Assembly: GCA_900548535.1 (NCBI GenBank)
Contig: URLG01000003.1
Coordinates: 1 to 64,000 of the forward strand
DNA length: 64,000 bases
Reading direction: 5' to 3'
Origin: Candidatus Segatella intestinihominis
GTDB taxonomy: Bacteria > Bacteroidota > Bacteroidia > Bacteroidales > Bacteroidaceae
Below are positions 23,723 through 33,742 of this stretch, one piece after another. Below the pieces are notes generated by a model. It was not told the DNA's origin and ran no database searches. It worked only from the letters and a program-made list of their open reading frames with translations. Within the stretch, counting starts at the first letter, position 1. Each line of letters opens with the position of its first letter. A program made the position numbers and the translations under genes.

Positions 23723-26614
23723 CTATTTCACCATAACCTTTGTACTCATATTATCTACCTTGACGATATATACACCCGTCATTAAGTTGAGCATACCATC
23801 ACTACTTCTCGTAGCAAGCAAGGTTCCATTAGTAGAGTATACAGTTACATCCTTGCCATTCAATCCATTGAAGTTGATGCCAGACTCTGTAGGCATAATA
23901 TTAACACCTGTCTTGCTTACAACGTCAGCGATGCCAGTAGTACCTCTTGTTGGTACAAGAACGAAGCGACTATTAAATGTACCTGCATCCGAAGTAAACT
24001 GATAATCACCATCTGTCAAATCAATGGTAGCTCCCGTCTCATTGTCTTGCAACAACATTGGTTGATCCAATCGCTTAGCTGAGAATGTAAATTCACCAGC
24101 CTTCTTAGTCTTGAAGCCTAAGTTCACACTACCCATCGGACGTTCATTTATAGCGAGATTACCAGCCTGAGCCTCAATAGAATAAAGTTGAGGAGCATCT
24201 GATACGCTTTCAAACTTAGCAGCATCGCAATCTAATTCGTATGCCTGGCTCTTATTTTCATTAAATACAACACGAGTATTGTCGATATTCTTACCATCAG
24301 TTACACTCAAATTGATGAGTAAACGGTCAGGCGTAATACCTTTCTCAACTCTTCTCGCTCTTGCTGCCTTTGCATTATTAGTAGCCTCTTCCTTGGTTAG
24401 TCGGTCTTCTGCCTTAAACTCAATGCTATTCACATCTGTAGGCTTTTGAACAAAGAATGCTCGAAAAGGATGCAAAACCAACTCATCATCCCCTGGGCGA
24501 ACAGCCTCATAACTGCTACCATTCCAGTAGGTAATTGGTGCATTATAACCGAGAGCATCTACATCCATATAACTTGTCTGGGTATTACCAATGAAGTTCC
24601 AGCTAGCATCCTGCACATTTCTAGCAGCGTATGTATTAAGAACAGTACTGATGTCCTTAGCCTCCATATTTCCAAACTGACCTTTCTCAACCTTGAGAAA
24701 GAACTCTCCACTAGAAGCAGTTTGGAAAATATAACCTACCCCCTGCTTAAGTGAATCCTCATCAGCAGCCAAGTCTACCCAACCACCATATCCATTGTTA
24801 GCACGCTGTGCTCCATCATACTTGCGAATCACATATTTGCCAGGAGCCTTGATGTTGGCAAACTTAATACTAAATGGGAAACTGAGGAAATACCACTGAT
24901 TGGCATTGACAGTGATATCAAACTGCAGTTCATTGGCATCCAAGTTGCCATTACCAATAACTGATCCACCAGTAGTTCCATCGCTCTTCACTGTTACAAG
25001 ATTAGCATTTTGCTTCTCGGAGCCCACAATCTTCAGAGCGCCATTATCCTTTACATCAATATTAGGCACTCCCTCAAAACGCTTTGAAAGAACAAATACA
25101 TTATCGAGATAGAAGTACTCATAAGGCTCATTAAACTCCTTGATTTCACGGAACTGGCTCCACTGGGTATTCCAGTAATAGTTGTCGTAGCTCTGTGTTG
25201 GAACATAGAGGGTCGTCGCCTTAAAATTAGTAAATGTATTCTGATCAATATTGATTGGCAATACAGTATAAGTATATACATTGCTCAGATTATTACAATT
25301 GGCAAAAGCGTTATCACCTATACGTTCCAAAGTACTTGGCACTCGAACCTCGGTCAGTTTACTGCAATTCGAGAAAGTATTCTCATCAATATAAGTCAAA
25401 CTTGGAAGACTGATGTTTTCAAGTTGACTACAACTATTGAATGCAGACCTGCTAATCGTCTTCAAAGAAGGAGGGAACTGGACAGAAGTTAACTCGTAAC
25501 AATTTGAGAAAGCATAACTACCAATAGACTCCACGCTATCAGGTAATACAACATTCTTTAATCCACTACGATTAAAAGCACTAGAACAAATTCTCTTTAA
25601 ATTTTGTGGCAACACTATCTCTTTCAAAGAAGAACAATAATAGAAAGAATTTGCTCCTAACACATTGCAAGAAGGCATAATGACCTCTTTCAACATTTGG
25701 CAATTGCTAAATACGCCATCACCACCAATTCCCCAACTATCACCAAGACTATCACCAAGACAAACCAGTTTTTGGGGTAATGTTACAGATTTCAATTGAT
25801 CACAATCATTGAAAGCAGCCTTGATATACTTTACACTATTAGGCAATTTAACCGTTAGCAACTTGCTAAGACCAGAAAAAGAATGAGGACCAAGTACGCT
25901 ATCCTGCGTACAATATCCTGTATAATATTGATAAGGATTTGCTACAACATCAACATCTGACAAGTCTAGATAATGGAGATTATCCATCTTGTTGCGCATA
26001 ATCATAATATCATAACTATTGATGGAACCTTTTACCTTCAATGTCACGACACTTCTAAGTTTTTCCTGTGGAATCGCTTGCTGGATACCAGAAGTTGTAG
26101 ATTGAGCTGTAGCTTCAATATCATAATCGAACTGAGTACCCATAGGGAAGATTCTTTCGCTCATCAATTTCCAGACTTCAGTCTTTTGATAATCAGCAAG
26201 AGACGCCTCTGGTACGATAATCAATACATTCTTACCAAGGGATAAGGTATCAATATTCATACCAGGCATACCTGTATCGCCCGTTCCCATATAATTATTG
26301 TTTTTTGCCTCTAAAGCTGGGACCTCAGTAGCATAAAGAGTCAACAATGTATTACCATCAAAACATCTATAGCCCAAACTTTTGATGGTCTCTGGGAGAG
26401 AAACTTCATTCAAACTATTACATGTCCCAAACGCTCCCATACCTATATATTGGCTCATAGGAGCATTCAAAACCGATAAATTATTACAACCACGGAAAGC
26501 ATAATTACCCAAAGACTCACACTTTGGCAAATCTACCTTTTGAATGTTTGGACAAGAAGAAAAGGCATTATCAGCAATAGTTGTACAATTAGGAAGAGAA
26601 AGGTCTCCTAGTGC
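23723..26614 (-). pseudogene. BspA-like LRR surface protein, C-terminal part after a frameshift
   Basis: An open frame of about 960 codons with no start or signal peptide of its own; the TTG at 26530 is an internal Leu codon. It continues the repeats of the 26608-27621 fragment in another frame. The first codons read as LRR sequence (GDLSLPNCTTIADNAFSSCP), then many LRR_5/BspA repeats of about 23 residues follow (pattern L..ITLP.sl..Ig..aF..C). A beta-rich domain comes at about 500-880, and the end is a T9SS-like sorting tail (VTVYSTNGTLLAT...GVYIVKVDNMSTKVMVK). Joined to the N-terminal part by one base change, it would make a surface protein of about 1,300 residues, probably adhesive. It could be a true pseudogene, a phase-variable gene or an assembly error. 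Confidence 0.75.
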
Positions 26615-27621
26615 TGATTACTAAATGCAGCATCAGGAATAGTTGCGAATTGCTCTATGCCTTTTACCTCGCTCAGATTAGAGCAACCATTAAAAGCCAA
26701 ACTACCAATAGTTGTACAGTTTGAAATATCAATTGACTTAAGTTTTGAGCAACAAGAAAATGTACTATTAGAAATAGACGTAATAAGATTGAGATTCTTG
26801 ACAGATTCTAGATTTGAACAGTTAGAGAAAGCAGACTCACCTAGATATTTACAACTTGACAAGTCTATGCTTGTAAGTTTGCGACACTCGTTAAAGGCAT
26901 TCTGCCCAATTGAAGTACATTTAGAAACATCAACATCTTCCAAAGCTAGACATTGTTGAAAAGCGCAATCACCTATTGAAGTACAATTTTTCAAATCTAC
27001 ATTCTTCAAAGAGGAGCAACAACCAAAAGCATCATTACCTATAAATGTACAATTTGAAATATCCCCAACAGAATGTAAGCTACTAAGACCTGAAAATGCG
27101 TAGTTTTCAATTCTCTTACAGGCCTTTAAAATTACTTTTCTCAAATTTTTACAACTAGATAAGCCCGAAACTACTTCACAAGCACTTAAGTCTAATTCTG
27201 TAATAGAATTACAGCCCTCAAAAGTAGACCAATCAATTGAAACTAATTGAGACGTATTCCCTATGCTGTTCAAAGAACTACAATTATAAAAGAAATGGTA
27301 TGGTAACTTTTTAATCATCTTTGGCAACGTGACTTTCTTCAAGGTCTTATTTTCGGAGAACACACTCTCCATCTGCACCACAGTGTAGTTCTGACCTAAA
27401 TAAGGAATAGTTGATGGTACAACCACTTCATCCCCATAGTTACTAGCTCCATTGATCTGTACATTTGGTTCATTCACCCACGTTCCATCAGATGTATTAT
27501 AACCTGACGAGGCATAGCAATTCCATGTTACACCATTTTCATCTGTATAATCAAAGTTTTGTGCGTAACTTTGAATAATCCCTATACAGAAGACAAAAGT
27601 CATTAGTAAAATTCTTCTCAT
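26608..27621 (-). pseudogene. BspA-like LRR surface protein, N-terminal part ending at a frameshift
   Basis: 337 residues. It has a signal peptide (MRRILLMTFVFCIGIIQSYA, then QNFDY), a short domain with VVVPSTIPYLGQNYTVVQM, then BspA-type LRRs such as CTSIGDCAFQQCLALEDVDV. The frame ends abruptly within a repeat (AAFSNQH, TAG at 26608-26610). The repeat resumes in the next frame (codon at 26612-26614), so about one base is missing or two are extra near 26611-26617. The whole span 23723-27621 is 3,899 bp, one short of a multiple of three, as this predicts. The codon use and AT content match the C-terminal part. Confidence 0.8.
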
Positions 27622-27715
27622 AACCGAATAATTTTATTGATTATTAATTGTTTATTCTTCATTCTAAATCTCATAGTTCCGACACCAATCACTCATTCAT
27701 TAGTTAGGATAAAGT

Positions 27716-27890
27716 AAAAAGGCGTGTAACTGTCCGTAGTTTGCTCATCTATCGGTTACCGCCAAGTTACCTGCACAAATACAAACGACAAAACAGTCCA
27801 CGCCTAAGAGCGTGAACTTCTAGTACGCTTGTTTCATTTATGCGAATATTGGCGGTATTCATAGATGAGAAACAAGAGCCCAAAAGCTCA
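27716..27890 (-). ncRNA. Rod-shaped structured RNA, candidate 6S-like RNA
   Basis: Read on the minus strand, the sequence folds into one long rod. GTTTCTCATCTAT (with 27861-27869) pairs with ATAGATGAGcAAAC (27744-27752 and flank). CCGCCAA (27849-27855) pairs with TTGGCGG (27759-27765). A further imperfect helix pairs GCAtAAAT with ATTtGTGC. The tip is an 8-bp hairpin GTTCACGC/GCGTGGAC (27810-27817 with 27796-27803). Unpaired internal loops separate the helices. The 3' end reads ACACGCC then five T (27716-27720). About 175 nt, one rod, internal bubbles and an oligo-U end fit 6S RNA, but I cannot confirm the family. It lies 95 bp upstream of the LRR gene on the same strand, so a cis-acting leader is the alternative. 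Confidence 0.45.
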
Positions 27891-28132
27891 ATATCTTAAT
27901 ATGTATATAATCTACTTACTTTCTGTTTCGTATAAATCTCGTTTTAAATGTTCAACAATCAGTTATGTATTGTTTGCGATAACAAAGACTACAATCCTCT
28001 CTGCATCCCAATTCACGCTGCAAATATAACAAAAAGTTTTGAAACTGAGTGAGAAAAATGAAGAAATCTGCATTTTTTTTGGGTGAAGATATTAGAAAAT
28101 ACGCAAATCTTTGGTTCATAAGAGGCTTAAAT

Positions 28133-28491
28133 GAAGCTGGGAATGGGCTCTTTTGAAGCTGGGAAGAGGCTCATTTCGACCGCAGATGTGGCTCTTCCCA
28201 ACCGCAAAAGGGGCTTACTTCGACCGCAAAAGAGACTTACTTGAAGTGCATTGGAACGTCATTTGCTGTGCATTGGAACGTCATTTACGATGGCTAACAG
28301 ACGTTCCCACGACACCTCAACACGGCATTCACTACATCACGATGCCTTCAAAACTACTACCTCGTAGTAGCTGCAATTACATCCTCGATGTCGATACAAC
28401 GACATCCCCGATGCAGTTACAACTAGTACCTCGATGGAGTTGGATCTACATCCTCGTAGAAATTCCAACGGTATCGGGGTAGTATTTTGCT
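28133..28491. repeat. Degenerate tandem array: nine 22-bp units then seven 23-bp units (array B)
   Basis: Units begin every 22 bp from 28133 to 28309 (for example GAAGCTGGGAA at 28133 and 28155, CGACCGCA at 28177 and 28221, GTGCATTGGAACGTCATTT twice). They then begin every 23 bp from 28331 to 28469, where CTCG recurs at the same phase (28361, 28384, 28430, 28453) inside small palindromes such as CTACTAcctcgTAGTAG and ACATCctcGATGT. There is no convincing gene; the frame at 28153-28482 only reflects the repeats. Flanking 27891-28132 shows nothing recognisable. Confidence 0.8.
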
Positions 28492-28625
28492 CAAAAAGCG
28501 CAGCATTTTTCCCATATATTGCGTTAAGTTTTGCTAATATTCTCAATGCAAAGGCTATTTACAGCCATAAAAGAGCTAAAAAAGCCCCATATTATGGCAA
28601 TACATGGCAGATTATGACAATTAGT

Positions 28626-28698
28626 AAAGAATTGCCATAGATATAATCCATTATGTATCAATATATTAATTACATCTATGGCAATATGGCAATTCTTT
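28626..28698. repeat. Inverted repeat next to the Fic remnant
   Basis: AAAGAATTGCCAT (28626-28638) pairs with ATGGCAATTCTTT (28686-28698). ATTGCCATAGAT (28631-28642) pairs with ATCTATGGCAAT (28674-28685). The element abuts the point where Fic homology ends and may be a mobile-element end. Confidence 0.5.
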
Positions 28699-28703
28699 CA
28701 AAA

Positions 28704-28794
28704 AAATATCGTGCGTGATAGTAACCAGCATCAGATTGAGGGTAAACCTTGCAGTCCTACCATTCCCATCCATATAAGGATGAATATAGGCAAA
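28704..28794 (-). pseudogene. Fic/DOC domain remnant
   Basis: The minus-strand frame reads FAYIHPYMDGNGRTARFTLN then LMLVT. This contains the Fic AMP-transferase motif HPxxDGNGRxxR with its catalytic His, then loses all similarity. The rest of a Fic protein is absent upstream and downstream. The formal frame 28666-28872 starts inside the terminator hairpin of the next gene, so it is not a real start. It is a decayed fragment of a Fic-family toxin or effector gene. Confidence 0.65.
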
Positions 28795-28820
28795 AAAGAA
28801 ATATTCTAAAAAATTAACGA

Positions 28821-28863
28821 ATAAAAAAAAAGAAAGAATGCACTTCTCATACATTCTTTCTTT
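28821..28863 (-). terminator. Terminator after the cysteine desulfidase gene
   Basis: On the minus strand AAAGAAAGAATG (28852-28863) pairs perfectly with CATTCTTTCTTT (28829-28840) across an 11-nt loop and runs into eight T, 16 bp past the stop at 28880. Confidence 0.75.
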
Positions 28864-28879
28864 GTTTTGCATATAATCT

Positions 28880-30169
28880 TTAGCACTTCTTATGTGTCAT
28901 GATGTCCAGCACCATATCATCGGTAGCCTTCATGGCATCGGCTCCGATGGAGGTGAGGTTGTGGATGCACTTGTCCACATCATCATCCACGATGCCCTCG
29001 GCAGATGTTACGCACTTGCCTTCCATCGACAGTAAGGCTGATAACAGGGCGGTGCTGACACCAGAGGAAATCTTCAGGGCACAGCTAGGCTTGGCACCAT
29101 CGCAAATCATACCGGTGAGGTTAGCCACCATGTTCTTGACGGAATTGCAGATGCGAGTATAGTCGCCACCCATCAGATAGGTGATGCCACAGCTGCTGCC
29201 CGTACTTGCTACCACACAACCACACAAGGCTGACAACTTGCCCAGGCTCTGCTTGATATAAATGGCTGTGAGATGGCTGAGCATCAAGGCACGAATCAAC
29301 TCCTCTTCGGTATTCTCATTTTCCATAGCATATACCACCACAGGATTGGTGGCGCAGATGCCCTGGTTGCCACTGCCACTATTGCTCATCACTGGGATCA
29401 TGGCTCCACCCATACGGGCATCACATGCCGAAGCGGTACGAGACAGGATATGAGAAAATATGTTGTTGCCAAAGATGCCATGACTCAATGGGCGATCCAT
29501 CGTCTTGCCCAAACAATGACCATAATTGCCCTTGATGGAGAGCTCGGCAGCCTTCATGTTATACTCCTTGGTCTTGAGTATGAAAGAAATCTCATCCAGA
29601 GGTGCCGTGGTGGCAAACTCATATACCAATGGGAAGTTGAGCAGAATGTCATCCTCAGCCTCATCGGCGGCAGAGCCTCCACGCTTGTCCATCACCACCT
29701 CGCCATTTCGCTCAATATACACGAAATGGGTATGCCCACCAGAGATGATAGCCGTGGCCTGAGCATCGCCCGCATAACAATTTACCTCGATATAGAGTTT
29801 GTCTACATCGCCCTGCTTCAACTTGATGTCGATGTCGGCATCCTCTATGTACTTTTTGCCCTGCACCAAGGTATCGGGAGTCAGATCCTTCAATACCTCC
29901 AGCTGATACTCAGGCTTGCCTATCAAGGCACCGAGCGATACGGCGATAGGAAGACCTATCATGCCCGTGCCTGGAATGCCCACGCCCATGGCGTTCTTCA
30001 GCATATTGGGACTCAGCAAAACCTCGATGCGCTCTGGTCGCTTGCCCAATGTAGTGGCAGCCTGCGCTGTACAAAGAGCCACAGCCATTGGCTCTGTACA
30101 ACCAATGGCTGGGACTACTTCCTTATTGATAAGAGCGATGATTCGCTCACGCTTACTTTTCTCTAACAT
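28880..30169 (-). CDS. L-cysteine desulfidase family protein (CyuA/YhaM, UPF0597)
   Basis: 429 residues from the ATG at 30169 (MLEKSKRERIIALINKEVVP). The frame is open further upstream, but the -7 box at 30238-30246 leads to this start. The family breaks L-cysteine into pyruvate, ammonia and H2S using a [4Fe-4S] cluster and is related to the serine dehydratase alpha subunit. Conserved segments are IGCTEPMAVALC near 20-31, NSGSGNQGI near 275, CGCVVASTGSSCGITYLMGG near 315-334 and GMICDGAKPSC near 354-364. These hold the cysteines expected to bind the cluster. It is a single gene and is the sulfide-releasing counterpart of metY-cysK in this window. Confidence 0.85.
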   Translation of the reverse strand: MLEKSKRERIIALINKEVVPAIGCTEPMAVALCTAQAATTLGKRPERIEVLLSPNMLKNAMGVGIPGTGMIGLPIAVSLGALIGKPEYQLEVLKDLTPDTLVQGKKYIEDADIDIKLKQGDVDKLYIEVNCYAGDAQATAIISGGHTHFVYIERNGEVVMDKRGGSAADEAEDDILLNFPLVYEFATTAPLDEISFILKTKEYNMKAAELSIKGNYGHCLGKTMDRPLSHGIFGNNIFSHILSRTASACDARMGGAMIPVMSNSGSGNQGICATNPVVVYAMENENTEEELIRALMLSHLTAIYIKQSLGKLSALCGCVVASTGSSCGITYLMGGDYTRICNSVKNMVANLTGMICDGAKPSCALKISSGVSTALLSALLSMEGKCVTSAEGIVDDDVDKCIHNLTSIGADAMKATDDMVLDIMTHKKC

Positions 30170-30237
30170 ATTATCTATTGAAATATATTTGCTTCTTCTA
30201 TATATAACGTATTCACCGTCATTTAGGGTACAAAAGA

Positions 30238-30246
30238 GCAAAAATA
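30238..30246 (-). promoter_or_regulatory. -7 box for the cysteine desulfidase gene
   Basis: TATTTTTGC on the minus strand, 69 bp upstream of the ATG and just after the stop of the preceding peptidase gene. Confidence 0.5.
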
Positions 30247-30248
30247 TT

Positions 30249-31658
30249 TTAGTCTTCGAGCTGGAACAAAGGATCGTCTGGAGTCAACATGGTTGGCTTC
30301 TGGTCGAAATCCTTGAGCTGCTGCTCTGAAGCATACTTCTTATCCACTACCAAGCGGAACATATACTCATTAAACCACTCATTGGTCATGATGAAACAGC
30401 CACCGAAACCATTGTCAGCACCCCAGCTGTTCTCCACCTTCCACTTCACTGGCTTGCCATTGGCATCGAGGTCTACGGCTGTCAAGGTCATGGCATGGGT
30501 AGAACCGCTATCAAATGTGGAGATGCGATCAGCCTTGTTCATAGGGAAAGAGGTATTGAAGAGGCTGGCATAATCGAAGTTATCGAGTGCCAAGTAGCCA
30601 CGCTTGCGGTCGAGTTGCTTGCCCACATCGTAGCTGGAATACATCTTATGACCATCCTTCAAGGAAGCGATGGCGAGATTGGCTATCTCATCCATAGGCA
30701 AGTTGAGGTACTTCCAGTTATGACCATCGTAGGTATGGCGGTCGTACTCCACCTCGTATGTCTTATGGTAAGGGCGGCGAGGATCGTTCATCACCATGAG
30801 GAAGGTGCCGTTGAGGTCTTTACCTACAGTCTCCTCATAGAAACTCTTAGGGGTATACTTCTTAGCCTCACCCACCTGCTTGCCGTCCTTGTCACGGAAA
30901 GCGTAGGTAAACTCCTTCACCGGCTCACCCAATGTAAGGCAGAGCATGTGGTACACCTGTCCGAGCATCTCCTGCTTGCGAGCCTGGATGGCAGCAGCCT
31001 TCTTGCCCTGGGCTATCATCTTGCGGAGCTCCAAGCCATACTCACGGAGCTTGCTGCTCACCAGACGGCTCATCTTAGAGGTGTTGTTGCTAGAGTAAGT
31101 CTCTGGCTGTGCGCTCATAGGCACCAATCCATACTTGGCAGCCAAGTCGGCAACGCCGCAGAAGGTACCGCCATCATTGAGCGGATTCTTGAAGAAGAAC
31201 TGCACCTGAGGGTCCTCGATGCTCTTCTTGCCCAAGTCGATAACGCCCTGAAGCATCAAGTTGGCTTTCTCCAACTGATCATAGAAGAAGAGATAATCCT
31301 GTGAATACTCCACTACCCTGCCCTGCTCATCATTCTTGGCGAAATTAGAACGCAGCACATTCATACCACTAAACATCCAGCAACGACCAGAGCTCTTCTG
31401 ATTGTGGATGCTCTGTGAAGGAGTCTCGATGCTGAAATGAGTATCCACCGGAGCCTCATTGGCATGATTCTTCACCAGGTCATCAATATTGTTGTTGGCA
31501 ATGGCATTGAAGAGGGCCTTGTTGGCAGCACCGCCGCCATTCTGGGTCTTCTCCATCTGTTGCAACATAGACTGGCTGATGCCGCCCGTCTTGCTCTGAG
31601 CCATCAAAGCAGTGGAAGCCATCAACATGGCGCCCACGAGGAATAAATTCTTTCTCAT
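30249..31658 (-). CDS. Exported C1B cysteine aminopeptidase (bleomycin hydrolase/PepC family)
   Basis: 469 residues with a signal peptide (MRKNLFLVGAMLMASTALMA, then QSK), unlike the cytoplasmic PepC of Firmicutes. The catalytic Cys is in NQKSSGRCWMFSG (about 86-98), the His in SGSTHAMTLTAVD (near 386-398) and the Asn in KVENSWGADNG (near 407-417). These are the papain-fold triad of peptidase family C1B. The role is inferred to be peptide trimming in the periplasm or at the surface, consistent with peptide-dependent Prevotella growth. It is read from a -7 box at 31685-31693, divergent from dxs. Confidence 0.88.
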   Translation of the reverse strand: MRKNLFLVGAMLMASTALMAQSKTGGISQSMLQQMEKTQNGGGAANKALFNAIANNNIDDLVKNHANEAPVDTHFSIETPSQSIHNQKSSGRCWMFSGMNVLRSNFAKNDEQGRVVEYSQDYLFFYDQLEKANLMLQGVIDLGKKSIEDPQVQFFFKNPLNDGGTFCGVADLAAKYGLVPMSAQPETYSSNNTSKMSRLVSSKLREYGLELRKMIAQGKKAAAIQARKQEMLGQVYHMLCLTLGEPVKEFTYAFRDKDGKQVGEAKKYTPKSFYEETVGKDLNGTFLMVMNDPRRPYHKTYEVEYDRHTYDGHNWKYLNLPMDEIANLAIASLKDGHKMYSSYDVGKQLDRKRGYLALDNFDYASLFNTSFPMNKADRISTFDSGSTHAMTLTAVDLDANGKPVKWKVENSWGADNGFGGCFIMTNEWFNEYMFRLVVDKKYASEQQLKDFDQKPTMLTPDDPLFQLED

Positions 31659-31684
31659 ATTTATATTTATTTAATTATTTTGCT

Positions 31685-31693
31685 GCAAAAATA
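31685..31693 (-). promoter_or_regulatory. -7 box for the C1B peptidase
   Basis: TATTTTTGC on the minus strand, 27 bp upstream of the start at 31658. Confidence 0.55.
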
Positions 31694-31756
31694 CAAAGAA
31701 TATTCGTAAAAAGAGAAAATATCCGCTTAAAAGTGTAATATATTGAAAAAAAGCAG

Positions 31757-31765
31757 TATCTTTGC
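31757..31765 (+). promoter_or_regulatory. -7 box for dxs
   Basis: TATCTTTGC, 21 bp before the dxs ATG at 31787, giving a very short leader. Confidence 0.65.
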
Positions 31766-31786
31766 ACGGAAATTGATAAAGGAAAT

Positions 31787-33691
31787 ATGGACAAAAGTAA
31801 GTTTAGTCTATTAAATAACATAAAATATCCAGAGGATTTGCGCAAACTAAGCATCGACCAGTTGCCACAAGTCTGCAAGGAATTAAGAGAAGACATCATT
31901 GACGAGGTGGCAGTAAACCCTGGTCATTTTGCCTCCTCTCTGGGTGTCGTGGAGATAACCGTAGCCCTGCATTACGTTTACAACACACCATACGACCGAA
32001 TCGTTTGGGATGTGGGACACCAGGCTTACGGCCACAAGATACTGACGGGGCGCAGGGACAACTTCTGCACCAACCGCAAACTGCACGGCATCCGTCCATT
32101 CCCTACTCCACTGGAGAGCGAATACGACACCTTTGCCTGCGGACATGCAAGCAATTCCATCTCAGCAGCACTGGGCATGGCTGTGGCAGCACGAGAAACG
32201 GGCTGTCCGGATCGTCATGTCGTAGCCGTCATAGGCGATGGTGCCATGAGTGGCGGTTTGGCTTTTGAGGGCTTGAACAATGTTTCGAGCACCCCTAACG
32301 ACATGCTCATCATCCTCAACGACAATGACATGAGCATCGACCGTGCCGTGGGAGGCATGGAGAAATACCTGCTGCAACTGGATACCAACGAGACATACAA
32401 CAAGCTCCGCTTCAAGGCCTCGCAGTGGCTCCACTCCAAGGGTTACCTCAACGACGACCGCCGCAAGGGAATCCTCCGACTGAACAATGCGCTGAAATCT
32501 GCATTGAGCCATCAGCAGAACATCTTCGAGGGTATGAACATCCGATATTTCGGTCCTTTTGATGGTCATGACGTCAAGGAAGTGGCTAGAGTATTGAAGC
32601 AACTCAAGAACATGAAGGGACCTAAGTTGCTGCACCTGCACACCACCAAGGGCAAGGGCTACGAACCTGCCGAGAAGAATGCCACTACATGGCATGCACC
32701 TGGCAAATTCGACCCAGAGACTGGCGAACGAATCATTGCAGACACCAGCAACCAGCCGCCTAAATACCAAGATGTATTTGGCGAGACACTGCTGGAACTT
32801 GCCAAACAGAACCCAAAGATAGTAGGTGTGACACCAGCCATGCCTACAGGATGCTCCATGAACATCATGATGAAGGCACTGCCCGACCGCACCTTCGACG
32901 TGGGTATAGCCGAGGGACATGCCGTCACCTTCTCAGGAGGTATGGCGAAGGACGGATTGCAGCCATTCTGCAACATCTACAGTTCATTCGCCCAGCGTGC
33001 CTACGACAACATCATCCACGACATGGCTCTGCTCAAACTGCCTGTGGTATTGTGTCTGGACCGTGCAGGACTGGTAGGCGAAGACGGACCTACCCATCAT
33101 GGAGCCTTCGACCTAGCGGCACTGCGTCCTATCCCTCATCTCACCATTGCATCGCCGATGAATGAGCACGAACTGCGCAATCTGATGTACTCTGCCCAGT
33201 TGCCCGACCACGGCAGCTACGTGATCCGTTACCCAAGAGGCAAGGGCGTGCTGACCGACTGGCGCAACCCGATGGAGGAAATCAAGACGGGAACGGGCAG
33301 AAAGCTGAAGGACGGCAAGGATGTAGCCGTGCTCACCCTAGGTCCTATCGGCAACGACGCTGCCCAAGCCATCGCCGAAGTAGAGGCAGAGACCGGCATG
33401 AGCATCGCCCACTATGACATGAGATTCCTCAAACCTCTGGACCACGAGATACTGGAAGAGGTAGGCAAGAACTTCAACCGCATCATCACCATTGAAGACG
33501 GTGTGAGAATCGGCGGCATGGGCTCTGCCGTACTGGAATGGATGAGCGACCACGACTATCAGCCACATATCACAAGAATGGGATTGCCAGATGAATTTGT
33601 GGAGCATGGCACCGTGGCTCAACTGCGAGAAATTGTACATCTAGATAAGGATAGCATAAAGGAAAGTTTGAAGTTAGAAGTTAGAAGTTAG
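31787..33691 (+). CDS. dxs: 1-Deoxy-D-xylulose-5-phosphate synthase
   Basis: A 634-residue thiamine-diphosphate enzyme that condenses pyruvate and glyceraldehyde-3-phosphate in the first step of the MEP isoprenoid pathway. Motifs are [15 protein letters not shown] (about 74-88), the ThDP/Mg site [16 protein letters not shown] (about 150-165), [14 protein letters not shown] near 285-298, and the transketolase-like C-terminal half with [14 protein letters not shown] and [16 protein letters not shown]. The last residues, KLEVRS and the TAG stop, are encoded by a heptad repeat (AAGTTAG units, 33671-33691). The native C-terminus has therefore been overwritten or extended by the repeat. It precedes trkA by 51 bp. 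Confidence 0.94.
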   Translation: MDKSKFSLLNNIKYPEDLRKLSIDQLPQVCKELREDIIDEVAVNPGHFASSLGVVEITVALHYVYNTPYDRIVWDVGHQAYGHKILTGRRDNFCTNRKLHGIRPFPTPLESEYDTFACGHASNSISAALGMAVAARETGCPDRHVVAVIGDGAMSGGLAFEGLNNVSSTPNDMLIILNDNDMSIDRAVGGMEKYLLQLDTNETYNKLRFKASQWLHSKGYLNDDRRKGILRLNNALKSALSHQQNIFEGMNIRYFGPFDGHDVKEVARVLKQLKNMKGPKLLHLHTTKGKGYEPAEKNATTWHAPGKFDPETGERIIADTSNQPPKYQDVFGETLLELAKQNPKIVGVTPAMPTGCSMNIMMKALPDRTFDVGIAEGHAVTFSGGMAKDGLQPFCNIYSSFAQRAYDNIIHDMALLKLPVVLCLDRAGLVGEDGPTHHGAFDLAALRPIPHLTIASPMNEHELRNLMYSAQLPDHGSYVIRYPRGKGVLTDWRNPMEEIKTGTGRKLKDGKDVAVLTLGPIGNDAAQAIAEVEAETGMSIAHYDMRFLKPLDHEILEEVGKNFNRIITIEDGVRIGGMGSAVLEWMSDHDYQPHITRMGLPDEFVEHGTVAQLREIVHLDKDSIKESLKLEVRS

Positions 33692-33710
33692 GAGTTAGGA
33701 GTTAGGAGTT
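33671..33710. repeat. Heptad repeat AAGTTAG/GAGTTAG overlapping the dxs stop
   Basis: Five full units from 33671 (three AAGTTAG, two GAGTTAG) plus a partial GAGTT. The stop codon of dxs (33689-33691) is inside the array. Confidence 0.85.
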
Positions 33711-33742
33711 TCTTTCTCCTTTAAAAAAGATATAGCATAATT

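Noticed and set aside
28153..28482. A 109-codon frame through array B
   Set aside because: It is a by-product of the tandem repeat, with no start context, promoter or homology that I can recognise.
28133..28491. Array B considered as a CRISPR array
   Set aside because: There are no identical repeats with unique spacers of 30 bp or more; the units are 22-23 bp in total and degenerate throughout, and there are no cas genes.
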